Shown here: piece after piece, positions 1 through 13,800 of the stretch
Layout: every line of letters starts with the position of its first letter
Numbering within the stretch: the first letter of the stretch is position 1
NCBI GenBank assembly: GCA_033675265.1
Contig: JAUJYZ010000125.1
Location: forward strand, 171,001-235,000
Direction of reading: 5' to 3'
Source of the DNA: Actinostola sp. cb2023
Lineage: Eukaryota; Cnidaria; Anthozoa; Actiniaria; Actinostolidae
DNA: 64,000 nucleotides
Program-made: the position numbers and the translations under genes
Notes under the pieces: model-generated
What the model was told of the DNA's origin: nothing
Database searches by the model: none
What the model saw: only the letters and a program-made list of their open reading frames with translations

Positions 1-410
1 GATTAGTAATAATCATAGAGATGAATTCTGGCTAGCGGTTATCGCCCAGCGTTGCATGTGCATAACAACTGCACATGCGCAGGATAGCTTGTGTGCTTTG
101 TCTTGTGGTCCGGCATTGCTCAGCTTGCTTGCGTTTTACATGGGGTTGTCTGTCATAAATGACTTGAGATATTGAAGAAGAGAAAAAAAATCAATATTTT
201 TGAAATGAATCTTATAGCATCTGATGAAAATAAAAGTTGAAGATGAAAGAGAGACATTTCTTAATAGCCCTCAAGACTGTGACATGCATTGTATTACACC
301 TGAAGTGCTGAACATGTACAAGTTTGAATAATAATTTAGTATTTCATTTTGATCAAATAATAAATTTGTAAATACAGTATTTCATTGTAAAGTGCATTTG
401 GGCATTTGAA

Positions 411-500
411 GGGTGACTTGTGATAAAAACCCAAATAATTTTTCTCCTTTGAAATTCAAAGAACATGATGGAGAATGTACAGATTTTGATCAGAGGTCAC
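411..500. repeat. Diverged ~90-bp GATCA hairpin (copy 1)
   Basis: Imperfect palindrome with arms around GGTGACTTGTGAT and ATTTTGATCAGAGGTCAC. It is related to the copies at 8297-8384, 30041-30126 and 41020-41150. Confidence 0.6.
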
Positions 501-516
501 TATATATAAACCTTAT

Positions 517-1406
517 TACCGTATTCACCGGCGTATAAGCCGCACTCGCAGATAAGCCGCACCCCGAGTTTGGCAACGCAAATTTTGGAAAAAATGTTTT
601 TTAGTCAGGCACTTCTGGAGGAAGCCTAAGTTATAAAATGGAAATTCTTTTTTTTTCCCTGTTGGCCACAAACGGGTCGAATAGTTTCCGAATGCCTATC
701 GAACTAAATCCGAAAGTATGATTCGCTCAAATTAACAAACGTGTCAAATAGTTTCCGAGCGAATATCAAATTAAATCCGAAGTATTATTGCTGCACAGTC
801 TCGTGCAGTTCACATCGTACAACGACCACAACCGAACTGCTTACGGTTACTTATCGGGATATGTTCGTATGCCGAACTCCGTATGGTTACTTATCGGGAT
901 ATGTTCGTATTACATGTAAATTGGAACGATACAGAGAAGATTAGCAAGTCGTGAAGCGCTGGAAGAATGGTGATCTTTCCCACAAACTTTTGGCATTATC
1001 AGTTCTAAAATCTAAGGTTCATTAGCGTGCACGTGAGAATGTTATGTTTGAGACTCTTGATTGATACATGTTGAATCGTTAATCAACCCGCTCATCAATG
1101 AAAAACACTTTAGCAAACCGTTAGGTCTTGTAGTACAGTAAAACCATTAGCAAACCGTTAATCTGTCTGAAAAGGCGTTAGCACCTGTTAATTTGCCTGT
1201 TTAACGTCTAACCAATGGCCAATGCTTTTAGGAGTAGCTAATAGTAATATACACACGAATGATGTGCATACTCTTTTATACTTTTATGTTAATTTTATGT
1301 AAATTTCTGGTACCAATTTCCGATGTTCTCGCAGATAAGCAGTATCCCCAACTTTGGAATGCGATTTTCGGAAAAAAAGTGCAGCTTATGCGCCGTGAAT
1401 ATGGTA
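517..1406. mobile_element. ~890-bp non-autonomous element with GTATTCACCGGCGTATAAGC-type ends
   Basis: The left end (TACCGTATTCACCGGCG, then TATAAGCCGCAC) is the diverged inverse of the right end (GTGCAGCTTATGCGCCG, then TGAATATGGTA). A second GCAGATAAGC block lies just inside each end. The interior has a short internal duplication (around 848-905) and no transposase ORF. Confidence 0.65.
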
Positions 1407-1432
1407 TTTATTATTATTAAATGAAGGAGTAC

Positions 1433-1775
1433 TACTATGAAAATCACAAGAGTGGTAAATTGGCGGCCAGAAATTCAAACCGGCGGCGAGACAATTTGTA
1501 TTACGTGATCACAAAATATTTGTCTCATGATCGAACTTTGAGTCAACGTTTCTTCTCTGTAATGATTGAGCAAGAGGTAAACAGGTAAAAAATGTGATGA
1601 AACAAGAAAGGATCTTGTTGTAAGACTTTTTTTTACCTGTTTACATCTCGCTCAATCATTTCAAAGAAGAAACGTTGACTCAAAGTTCGATCATGAGACA
1701 AATATTTTGTGATCACGTAATACAAATTGTCTCGCCGCCGTTTGAATTTCTACCACTCTTGTGATTTTCATAGTA
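1433..1775. mobile_element. 343-bp foldback (MITE-like)
   Basis: Long inverted repeat. The left arm begins TACTATGAAAATCACAAGAG and the right arm ends with its complement at 1775. The inner arms carry GATCATGAGACAAATATTTT in opposite orientation. No ORF. It lies about 56 bp before the TAF1 exon at 1832. Confidence 0.85.
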
Positions 1776-1831
1776 AGCGTATATTTACATGTATGTTGAG
1801 TGGCTACATGTACGTGTACGTTTTCTTGTAG

Positions 1832-4800
1832 CTCTACAACTTGAGGAGGAGGAGTTGCCAAGGACGTCAAGTGGTCTAACAGTAACTGATCTTTTCCCTG
1901 AGTTCAAGCCTGGTAAAGTTTTGAGATTTTCCCGCTTATTTGGACCGGAAAGTCTTTACCACAACAATGGCGCAATGCAAAAAGACGAAGAAAAAAGAAA
2001 AAGAAACACGAAGATGATGGTACAATACTCAATCCTCCAAAATCACCCCCTCTCCCTAGAAAAGAAGATTGCCTTTCTGATGATGAGGTGGGTGCACTGT
2101 ACACAAACTGTGTAAATCTGGCACCATGTCTAACTTTGTCTCTAAGGCCCAGGCTTTCATCGTGCCATGATAATTAATGTATTTTGGAAACATCTCGTCG
2201 CCAATTTTCATTATGTAATCTACCATTCAACCAGGGCTATCCACTGACTGTTCTAGGTAGCTACATGCTAAGAACAAGAACAACCTAATTTATAAGTGGG
2301 CTTCTCAGCTCAAAGGGCCACCAACTACATTGTACATGAAATACAGTGATGTGTGATAGTTGATTTTACTTTCAAACAAACATAAATATAGTTCAAAGGT
2401 ACAATGTGACTTCACTGTCTGCAAGGTGACCAAGGTGACATGCAACTCACATGTATGTTGACAATGTACAATTCTGTGCTTGATTTTGTACGTAGGATAA
2501 ACTGATGGCACCCTGGGAACCTAAAGTAGACGATTCTGCAGATGCTTCAGAAAATGCTAGAGATAACTTAGCTGAGTCAGAGATTCAGAGGAAGATTTTG
2601 GCATGGAGACATGGTCCAGCCGCTCTTTGGTACGAAATGCTGGGAGTAAACGAAGATGGTAGCAACATGGATTATGGATTCAAGCTCAAAGAGGTTTGAC
2701 AATATTAAAATTTATTATATTGTTTTCTTCATTGAAAAGTTAGCCTCCTAAAGCAGATGCATGTCCAGGCTTCCGTTTTACTCCGCTGGCCACTAAGCGT
2801 CTGCTCAAATGAACCAGACTAGTGGCCGGCAGAGTAAAACGGAAGCCTGTACACACGTCTGCTTTAGGAGGCTATTGAAAAGTCTGCTATAGTTATCTTT
2901 TTGGAATATTGTTATGTACTTAATATGATGATTATGATAAAAGTGATAGTTAGTAACTATGGTGATGATGACAATGATGACATTGTTGACACGATTGATG
3001 GCAGTAACAATGACTATTGACCCATTGAATATATGCACAAGGTCTCTTGTATGGGTTATAACAAACGATTGGTTTAAAAAGCCCATTGTTTCATTGCTTC
3101 GTTGATAGTGATTCGTGCATGATTTATGGAATTATGCAAAGCGTAGATATACAGTAGAACCTAAGAGTACTGACAATGGTAATGATGATGGTGATGGTAG
3201 TACTAGTGTTGATGATGATGCATTAATTAACACTGTAAGTACATGTACTTCTACCAGTTGATGAAGAGAATCAGTTGAGTGAGTATCATAAACATTTTTT
3301 TAGGATTCCGAAGAAGACAGTCTTGGCAGTCAATCACCCAGCTACGTTTCAGAGGACTGTTTTCATATGATTTCCCAAGTCAACTGGGAGGATGACGTTA
3401 TCTGGTCACCAGAAGAGGTTAAACCAAACCTCCAGGCAATGGCACGTGCAGGTTGGATTCCAACTGGGTTAACAAGAACTGCTCATGCCTATGCAATTCA
3501 ACAACAAACACTATTCCATCAACTAGGTACAGTATGTACATGTATAGCATTTTCTTTAAGTATACATACCATTTCCGGTTGTATATTATATTAAGAATTT
3601 TGCTCAGTCAAGTTGCATGTTTTCATTGGGGTACTTTAATACTATCTACAGCACTGAAGAGCAGTGTTTGCCCCTAATTTGAAGCATCATTGTCTGTAGG
3701 CAAAAATGGCATTGCATGTTAACCCATTGCATTCGACACGGCCGAAACCGGCCGTAAACATCGATACTGAGTTGCCTGTCTAAAATTTCGTAACATCGAT
3801 CTCATGGCCAGTTATTTTGACAACTTAACTCTTCATATTTTAACCTGTAGTAAACTGACTTACAGGTCCGATTTCTTGGCATTAGTTAATTTGTTTTCCA
3901 TAAAAATCAAAAATGCGTGTTTTTGACGCAATTTTACACCTCGAAAATGAACGACATTTGACTTGGATTTTCTTCCAAAATACATCCTTGCGAAACAAAA
4001 TTCCACTTTCTTGCAAACTTCCATCTCTCTTCTTGATGAATTCTGGGGCTTCTGTGGTGATAATGGCTTTTAGGATCACTCTAACTATACAAAATTGACC
4101 GCTCCTAGTAGCTACGAGATGCTGTTAACAACAACCTTCACGACAAGATGGTCTTACGTCAGAACCTGAGCCCGTGGGCTTTCAGAACTATCAAGTTTTT
4201 CCATGGAAACCCCTTATATGGAATTTGAATTTCCTACGACGTGGATTACGGTCCAGAAAATCGCTAAAAAACTCAAAATAGCTCAGGCAGTCCGAATGGG
4301 TTAAATACACTTAGTGATCCAGGTACAACATCCATTTTCTGATCAATTTGCCCTCAATCAATAATTTATATCCTGTGTGTAAGAAAAAAAACTAAGTGTT
4401 CACGGTTCGAGTCATCCATACTGCAGATACTTTCTACAGCACTGTAGAGCAGAAAATTTGCCCCTAATTTGAAGCATCATTGTCTGTAGGCAAAAATGGC
4501 ATTGCATGTTGCAATTAGTTTTCGATATACTGTACGGTAACTGGGCAGTGTTCAGAGTAGCCTGTCAAATGGCACAGTTTTGACGTTGCCCTACATGTAC
4601 ATTGTACTTTACACAAGCCTCTGGCTTGGAAATTGCAACCTCACCCCACGTTTCTGACTTTAATAAATCATGATTGATTGGTGAAGCCAGATTCTTGTAC
4701 CTGTACTTTTGTAATTCCGCTCTTGTACCTGTACAGGGGTCAGATGAATGAAAGCTTTGCAGTGATACTCTAACAAAACTCTACTGTACCTCTGGCCAGC

Positions 4801-7800
4801 TGTTAACAAGAACGTTCCTGTAAATGGTCTTATCTTCCTGAGTCTTTTTTTTATAAATCTCTGTTTTTCAACAAATTGTTTGTAGGTTTGAATCATCCGG
4901 CTGGAGACGTTTTTCAAGAACCGGTGAAGCCATCAAGCACAACCAAGGCAGTCCATCTGTAGTGGTACACAAAAACCAGGTACAACATCCATGAGCTCAT
5001 CAACTAAGCCCTCAAAGTGGTAATATTTTGTTTCAACGACGTTGAGGTTAATTTAGCAAATTGGGAAGACAAAATCATCTGGGATGCAGAGGTTGGTACA
5101 CGTGGTGCTGCAGAAAATATTAACCACTACACTACTGTACATGTTGTATAGAGTCGTTTTCGTATGAGTGGGATGCCGTAAACCTACGGCACAGAGTTAC
5201 GGTCACGGTACGGAATCGAAGACATTGTATTCAACCAATCACAGCACGCAAAATCATCGATCACCGTACCGTAACTACTTCCCACTCATACAAAAACGAC
5301 TCTGTCTGTGATAGCAACCTTAATTTTTTCATAATTTTTCATTTTCCCCTTACAGGCTATGCCATCTCTGCCATCTCCAACAGTGATGAAACTGGATCCT
5401 AATGATGAAAATATTATCCTTGGGATCCCTGAGGACTACGACCCAGCGGAGAAACGAAATGAGGCATCTAGTACTCCCAAGAAGGTACTCCCAACCCCAA
5501 GCTCAGTTATTGGTGATGAATTTAAGTCAGTACACAGCATACAATGTATATGTGCAGCATATATCTAAGAATGCTGTCAATTTGTCTAGCTTGACTTGTT
5601 TCCCCACTGTACATGTGTACATTGTATATATGTATATCAGAGTTTCATATAAATGGGAACCCTAATGTACCATGACACTCAAATGGCTTCCTTTCTGAAC
5701 GAATCAAAAAACGTGCAGATGTACATCTGATCCAATCAAACTCTTTCAATACGGCACGGCATGGTGCTGTAACTTTCTCACTCATGTGAAAACACCTCTA
5801 ACTGTTACAACTCCAGTGCATCATGATCAGTTGTCATCAACAAGATGCACAAAAAGTGCTGCATGTAGGTGTTTTTTTTGTAGTTGCATGTACTGTAGTT
5901 GATCTTCGATACATATTCTATGTATTTTCTAAATTATTGCTGTGCTTTCTTTGAACTGAAGGAAGCCAGAAAATCAAAACTGCTGCTTGGGAAGAACAAC
6001 AATAAAAATGACGATGACGAACTGGTAAGATTCAGTGCTCATTAATGTTTGAATATCGATCTTTGATAATGAATGCTGTTTTCTTGTATGAGAATTTTAC
6101 TTTCAGTCTTTGATCTATAAATTTGTATGCTTAGGATGAAGCTAAGGACCGAAGCAAGGATAAGTTCAACCTTTCTAATGATCAGTACTACAGTGCTAAA
6201 CACAGTAAGTTTTTTTCCTGAACTACATTTAATAGTCAGTCCAAGTATATCAATGACTAATATCACAAATTACCTTGACATCGTATTACAAATACTTTAC
6301 AAAGAACTGACTGATCTTTATTGCTATAGCAAATGTTGAAAGCTCTCTTGAAGCTTCTATGGGCTCCAACCTTGTTCAAGTAAGTTTGCAGTCTTATTTT
6401 GTACATCAAGAAGCTGTTAAACGGCAGTTAAATGGGCGACAGTTAGCCGTTTAATGGCCGTCAAACAATAGACCGTTGCTCGTTACATGGCGACTGTCGG
6501 TCGACTTGTTGGCCGACAGTCACCCGACATCCTCTCTTGGTATGTGATTCTCTACTATCACCCATCTACATGTAGAAACAAAGCCTATTGTATCCATTCT
6601 GTATTTTATAAGAGCCGTAAAAGACTTAACATGTATCTTGTATATTTTACAGCATTCTCTGCCTGCCATAGAGTTACAGCGACCATACTTCCCAACCTAC
6701 ATGTCAATGCAAGATCTCAGACACTTCCACAAGCCACAACTTAAGAAACCTCACAGTGGACCACTTGCTAAGCCAGGCAGACACTCAGTTCTTGGTCTCT
6801 CAAAGCAAATCAAGAAAAAAGCCAGGGTCAGTTCAGAAAGGAAAGAGCATAGTCAGACCATTGTCCAAACCAACAGTTACCTGATAATGTCAGTCAGTCA
6901 ATGTTGGTTCAATGGACAATGGTTTTGGCCCCTTTGATTCCAACTTTGATTCATACATTGTACAGACTTCTTTGCCAGCTCTTCTAGATCTTTGTCCTTC
7001 CTCTCTTTTTTCCCCCTTGATATGTAGTGAAATTCTCGAGAACAATGATGACTAATGCATAACTAGTACAGTAAAAGTTACTAGGACTTGCATTTAATCA
7101 TTTTAAAACAAGATATACTTATTGCTTTGTTTCTTATTTTTAAGTTAAATAAAATGTCATTTTAAACTCTTGTGATTGTAATTACTGCGTGGTTATTCTG
7201 AGCATGTTGTTAAAGGAACGAGAGAAAGAACGTCTTGCTTCTGGTGGTGGTGAGATGTTCTTCATGAGAACACCATCTGACTTGACTGGAATGGATGGAG
7301 ATTTGGTCTTGTTTGAATACTGTGAGGAACATCCAGCATTGATCATGGCTGTTGGTATGAACACTAGGATAAGGAATTACTACAAGAGGGTGAGTACATA
7401 ATTGGGATGCAAAATGACATCCATTCATTCCATTCATTCATTCATTCCATATCATAATCAAAACTATAGTTTAACCGTAGGAGAGCCGCAAGTTTATTAG
7501 TTTATGACTCTTACATTTTGTACATGTTTTACCCTCAGTAAATATGACCCTATTTACGAAAACCGGGCTTAGCGAAATTAGCATTGAAGTGCATTCTGAA
7601 TACATTGTAATGCATTGTAAATGTTTCCCAACGATCTGATAAAACGTTGAAATGAAATGGGGGCTGTTCCTCAATGCATTGCCAACGTTCACCAACGATG
7701 TATTAGAACACTTGTCAACCTGAGTTTGTTTGTTCATTTATCAATGATTGATTGATTGGTGCATTCATTTGTTTGTACACTCATTTCTTCCCTCCATTTT

Positions 7801-10800
7801 CTCATTCATTTATTCATTTGGTTTGATCAAAGCACCAAATTCTCATTTTTTACTGCTATAGTTCTTCACTTCTCTTGTCTATTAAAGTTGAGTCAGCTTA
7901 CATGACTAATGGATTGATATTGTCACTAACAGATACCTGGTAAAGATGAGAGCCTACCAAGCTACACGTATGGAGAACCAGTACCAGTTTATCAAATGTC
8001 TCCATTTCTAGGTCACATTAAACCTGGAGAGTCTTTACAGGTACTGATACTAACAACTTAGCAAAGACGGCCACAGATGTTGCTACTGTAATCCTACTTT
8101 GTCTGTCTGTCTGTTGTAGGCTCTAGAGAACAACTTGTTTCGTGTACCCCTCTATGAACACCAGACACCTTCTACTGATTTCTTGATTATAAGAACGGCA
8201 ACAGGGTAATGTGTACATGTACATACATGTATAGTGTAACATAGATAATATTATTATTATTATTATTGTACTTGAAGAGCTCCCTGCAAGAACAACGTAA
8301 GTGATCTCTGATCAAAATCTAAATTCTCCTCGAGATTCTTTGAATTTCAAAGGAGAATTTGGGTTTTGATCACAAGTCACTTACCAGTACTCCATTCTTT
8401 AACAATGTAAGTATTGACTTTCTTTTAGGTTCTATGTTCGTGAAGTCAAGTCTGTCTTTGCAGTTGGACAGCAGTGTCCCAAGTTTGAAGTTCCAGGCCC
8501 AAACTCCAAGAAAGCAAATATCCATGCTAGAGATTTCCTCCAGGTAGAGATCGAGTTGTCTTTGATCACTGTTACACGTACAGTGTGGATGCCCAAAATG
8601 TAGTCTTATAAATGTGGGAAACTAGCATGAAACACAATAATTATTGACAAATGGCACTTCTTCACAGGCAACAAGCCTACCTTAGTGCATCTCTCCTCCA
8701 GTTTTAAATACCCTTTGCTTATTGATTGTTGTAGCAGATTAGAGTGTTTTTTTCTTCTTGTAGGTGTTCATTTATAGATTATTCTGGAAAAGTCCAGATG
8801 ATCCTCGACGTATTAAGATGGATGACATCAAGAGAGCTTTTCCAGCCCACTCAGAGAGTAGTATCCGTAAAAGGCTAAAACTGTGTGCAGACTTCAAGAG
8901 AACAGGTAAAGCTGTGGAAATCATACTAATGCACAGTGGAGCCTTCCCTCTATGTACAGTGTAAATATGAGAACCTCCATATTTAATAGGAATCTCTCTC
9001 AAATATTGAAAACCTCTGTACAACAGACACTTCTAATCAACAACATGGACTTTTCTTTGTTGATTCAGTACATCAACATTGATTGAAGAGGTTCAAAATG
9101 GACATGCATGTACATTACTGATCAGATATACCCTCAAATGTGCATTTAACAAAACAAACATCTTGAACCAGTACACAAAACTATAAAATTACAGTGTACA
9201 CGGATGCATACTGTACCACATAAAATCACAGTATTTAGTGAGTTCATCAAAAGCCTTTTTGGGTACATCTAATTGCAGGTGATTGCTGTAACTGGTGGGT
9301 CTTAAAAAGCGACTTTCGATTACCAAGCGAGGAAGAGATGAGAGCGATGGTGTCACCTGAACAAGCATGTTCCTACTACAGCATGCAAGCTTCAGAACAG
9401 AGACTCAAAGTAAGACATTCTCATTCGCTAAAACCAATATATTATTATTAATGTAGATATACCTGTACATGTAGATCTATTTTGTAAATTACTATGGCAC
9501 TGTCAGGTCACAGCACGATGTTGTCCATTCAAATCCCCCAAAACTACATGGATCACTGTCATGGCATGGAGCCATCGCAGCATGCCATACATGTGCATTT
9601 TTCACAGTAGTAAGAAGACTTCTGTACTACTCAATTCTCTGTAGACCTCATTTCTCTATTTGTCTGCTTGTCTAGGACGCAGGGTATGGCGAGAAGTCAC
9701 TCTTCTCTTGTGATGATGACAATGATGATAACGACCAAAAGATTGATGATGAGGTTAGTGACTGCATTGACAATGCATTTCCATTGCAATGATAGTCTTC
9801 TGAGGATTTCTACAAGAGGGAGTACAAAGATTTTTTGTGGCACTTTTGTCACACATCTGGGAAAGAGAAAGGGAGGGTTGATTTCCTTGTATTTAGGAGA
9901 CTACCAGTAAATCTACAGCTTACGTACAAATGTACCTGCCTGCTCACTCGCAGCAATGAGAATGGCTTGCACTATTTTGTTTGAAAGTTGAAAATTCGAG
10001 ATTTAGAGCCGCATATTGATTTTTACGAAATTCAGAATCCAAGACTCTTTCCTCGAACGCCAAAATTTTTGAGACTTGCTCAGATTTTGCAGAGGTCCCC
10101 GGTATGTTTCAGAGACCATTCTATAGCCCTTCCAATGGGTTGCAAGTGCTGGAACTACATAGGATGTAAGAGCTTCAATAACCTAGTCTTACAGTCCTAT
10201 CTTTTGTATGAGAGTGAATATTATTAATCATCCATTCAGTTAAATGAAATAAAAAATTTGAATCACTAATACTGGAACATTAAATTGCAACATGCTACAT
10301 TGCAACCGATACCATCGGTCGCCTATCTTTTCTTTGGATCAAAAAGATGCATTGATATATTGATGCTTTCTATATAATAATCAATTCATTATTCTAGATT
10401 CGTATGGCTCCATGGAACACAACAAGAGCCTTCATTTCTGCAATGAGAGGAAAGTGCCAGCTTGCTGTGACAGGAAGTGCTGACCCCACTGGTTGTGGTG
10501 AAGGCTTTTCATACATCAGAGTTCCCAACAAACCTATGGCTAACAAGGTTGGTGGACCGATATATCACACATCTCATAACAAGTGATTGTAGCAATACTG
10601 CTAATTGGAGGCGTGAGAGTTCTCATGACTCTCATGTACACACACTTCTTTAATACTACATTCTATACACACAACATTCATCTGACTAGTTCACCAAGAA
10701 AAACTCTCAAAACCAACTGACAAATATTACTCATACATAATTATTATTATTATAGCACCTGGTCCAGGAATCGAACCAGGCACCATAGCAGTGAGTGGCA

Positions 10801-13800
10801 AGTGCTCTCACTAGATACTGTCGGTAGAAGACAGACAGATAGGTAGACTGACTGACTGACAGACAGACAAACTCAGTGCTCTCAATAGATACATGTAGAT
10901 AGATGCATATGTACAGAGGACACTGTTGACTACATGTACAAAATATACGCTTTGGAAGTACATTGTAGTGCTGACATCAACTTGATGTCTGTATATCTTT
11001 CATAGGACGATTCTGCAGCTGCTGCTGCTCAGATTCGCAAGCAGAAGACCGTGACAGGGACTGATGCTGATTTAAGAAGGCTCTCATTGAAGCAGGCTAG
11101 ACAAGTCCTTAGAGACTTTGGAGTGTCAGATGAAGAGGTACACAGACTTTGTTTGTTTATGTATGTCTAATACTCCAGACATCCTTGGAACTAACGTTTT
11201 AATGTCTGGCTTAGCGAGGTGTCTGTCTGCCACTGTGCATAGTGGCCAAAGCATCGCTCTCGGAAGATGTTGTGTTTTCAGAGGGGTCCATCATGAGAGT
11301 TGCTGTTTGTACATGTAGTTTTCAATGTTGTTGTTTACCACTGTTTCTACTGATGTTGTAACAGATCAAGAAGCTCTCTCGATGGGAGGTGATTGATGTT
11401 GTCAGAACTATGTCAACAGAAGCAGCCAAGTCTGGAGAGGAAGGTAAAAAAACTTACAAAGAAACTTTATTTTGAAGAAGACGGTAATGGTTGACATCAA
11501 TGACGATTATGTAAATGCTTGGGAAGAATATAATAATGTTGAAGGGCAGGGCCGTACACAGCACAGGGGCAAGGGCAGCTGTCCCCCTAGCAAAGCGAAA
11601 AAATACAAATGAAATAATAAGAGAACCTTGCAAAAAATGTCTACCGAATATATTTTGCTAAAAAAAAAGTACTGCCTCCCCCCTCCCCATGGAATTTGGG
11701 TAATGTATGGATAAGGTAACATTACATTCTATAAGAAAAATGTCACTATAATATTATACAATGTACTTTTAAACAGGCATGAGCAAGTTCGCCAGGGGTT
11801 CAAGATTCACTATTGCCGAACATCAGGAAAGATACAAAGAAGAATGTCAACGAATCTTCGATCTCCAAAACAGGTATTTAAAGCCTCAAATCTTTACTGC
11901 ATTCATTCCTATACTCACTTCTAAAACTTAAAAAATGTTTTTACAGAGTTTTGTCATCAAAAGAGGAGCTGTCAACTGATGAAGGTAGCAGTAGTGATGA
12001 AGAAAGCGACATGGATGAGTTGGGCAAGAATCTGGAAAGTATGCTTGCCAACAAGAAAACAGCAGTACAGGTACTTAGTAATGTTTGTTATGTATGGAGC
12101 AGAGCCATTGCCTGGACCTAGAGTCCTTTCTCTGCCCTGTAAAAACTGTACCCATGTCTTACAGCATTTGATATCATTGGGCCACAACCTGTGATGTCCA
12201 TGTTGACATCTGTACATCCTCGGAAACCCAGGGGCTGTTCTCCCCTCCCCCTCCTCCCCCCTTCCCCTTCCTTTCCTCTCCCCCTCCTCCTACAGCCCCT
12301 GGGTTTCAGAGGATGTACATTGTACATAATGTTCACATTTTCTGTCTCTGAGGTTTTTCGTAGTTGAATTCATGAATATGGTAGAGATACTTAGACACTT
12401 TAGAATTCTTGCATAACATTCAATTTGTCTGAATATCAATTTCTTGTAGTTGTCGCACGAAGAGGAGGAAGCAGAACGTAGAGAACTCCAAAAACTCTTG
12501 AGTGAGGACAAGCCAAATTTCAAGGAAAATGTAAGTTTAGTGGATACGTTGACTGTTCTTAGTAAGTTTATGTAATCAGATTTAATGTTGAATTCTATTG
12601 TTTTGTTTCAGAATGGAAAATCAGCCTCATGTAAGCAAAACAATATCGTGCTATTCTCTGTTAGAATATGGTAGAGAGCACTAAGAAACGTGTTCAGTCA
12701 ACAGCGTCTTCTTTAATCTCCGATTACTAATCATATACAATGAGTATTATACCAATTAAGTGTCACGTGGTAATGATGTGTCAATCATACTATTCATAAG
12801 CAATATATTACAACAATGGTCTGTTATTTCCTCCTCGTAGTAGTCATCAATTGTACCCATGTACATTATACAACTACGAAAATTAATATGTATTTATTTA
12901 TTTTTGAGACTCAATCTTATAGCCCAGCGCATGTGTCCTACTAATTAATCGGGAAGACTGTAGGGCAGACCACACACACACCAGGAACTCCATACCTACT
13001 CTTTTTTATATTTCTTTTAGGGGAGAAATCAAAAGATGGTTCCAAGAAATCTTTGGATATAGATGATGATGCGACATCGATTATGAGTTATGAATCATCA
13101 AATGTAAGCTAAGGAATGCAACAGAAAGCATACAACCATGACTTGTATTTTGCAATCAGACTCAAGACCTCAAAGAAGTCACAATACAATACTTTATTTA
13201 AGCACGTAACACTTAAGAGCTTACAGAAACTCGTTAAAACACTTACGTGTGCAATAAACTATATACAATATAAAACTATATCTTTGATGTTTCTGATTGA
13301 CGGAAGCTAGTCTATTGCAGTCAACTTACAGTCGCAACTCTCATATCAAGTGGTCGCGTAGTATTTCTTAGTATATATATTTTTTCATATTGGGAATTCA
13401 TCAGGGGTCGGGTATACTGGGTAACCTTCTTATTGGGTGGGACGTGGTGTAATGTATTTTAAAGGGGACTTCGTGTCCTATTGTACAACACCTGCCTTAT
13501 GGGCGAATCTTGAAAAAAAAAAAAAAAAGAAAAAGTGAATTCTGTAATGATATTTTCTTCTAGGTTGGTCGTAAGCTAGTTATACAGCGTATTTTCAAGA
13601 GTCACGAAGGGAAGGAGTTTGTTAGAAGAGAGGTAGTGAAAAACCAGGCAGTGATAGATGCATACTTGAGAATTGTAAATAAAGATAAAAATATCAGGTA
13701 AGAATTTCACTTTCATTGTAACGAACATTGTTGCAGCAAAATCCTTTCAGACTTAACAGTCTAATAAGAATTTTTTTTAAACTTATAAATTGTACTTAAA

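Larger units (their letters stand above)
1..1831. other. Non-coding stretch upstream of first visible TAF1 exon
   Basis: Probably TAF1 intron, since exon 1832-2087 begins after an acceptor (TTTTCTTGTAG). It contains one diverged hairpin copy (411-500), a TIR element (517-1406) and a 343-bp foldback (1433-1775), listed separately. No convincing coding sequence was found here. Confidence 0.7.
2496..12070 (+). other. TAF1: TAF1 conserved core (DUF3591 / TAF7-binding and HAT-assigned region)
   Basis: These exons encode the most conserved part of TAF1, from the DYGFKLKE block to the [10 protein letters not shown] block. In known TAF1 this region holds the TAF7-binding fold, a winged-helix segment and the region once assigned acetyltransferase activity. 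Visible landmarks are WEDDVIW (3304-3526), [10 protein letters not shown] (5009-5091), [11 protein letters not shown] (6653-6826), [11 protein letters not shown] (7216-7389), FLIIRTATG (8120-8205), [13 protein letters not shown] (8764-8905), [11 protein letters not shown] (10398-10547) and [14 protein letters not shown] (11006-11137). The exon at 5009-5091 has a weak acceptor but fits both phase and homology. I see no internal stop downstream of the first exon. Confidence 0.95.

Noticed and set aside
3646..4511. Solo LTR pair flanking a retrotransposon
   Set aside because: The direct repeats are only ~75 bp, without TG..CA ends, and there is no gag/pol-like ORF between them.
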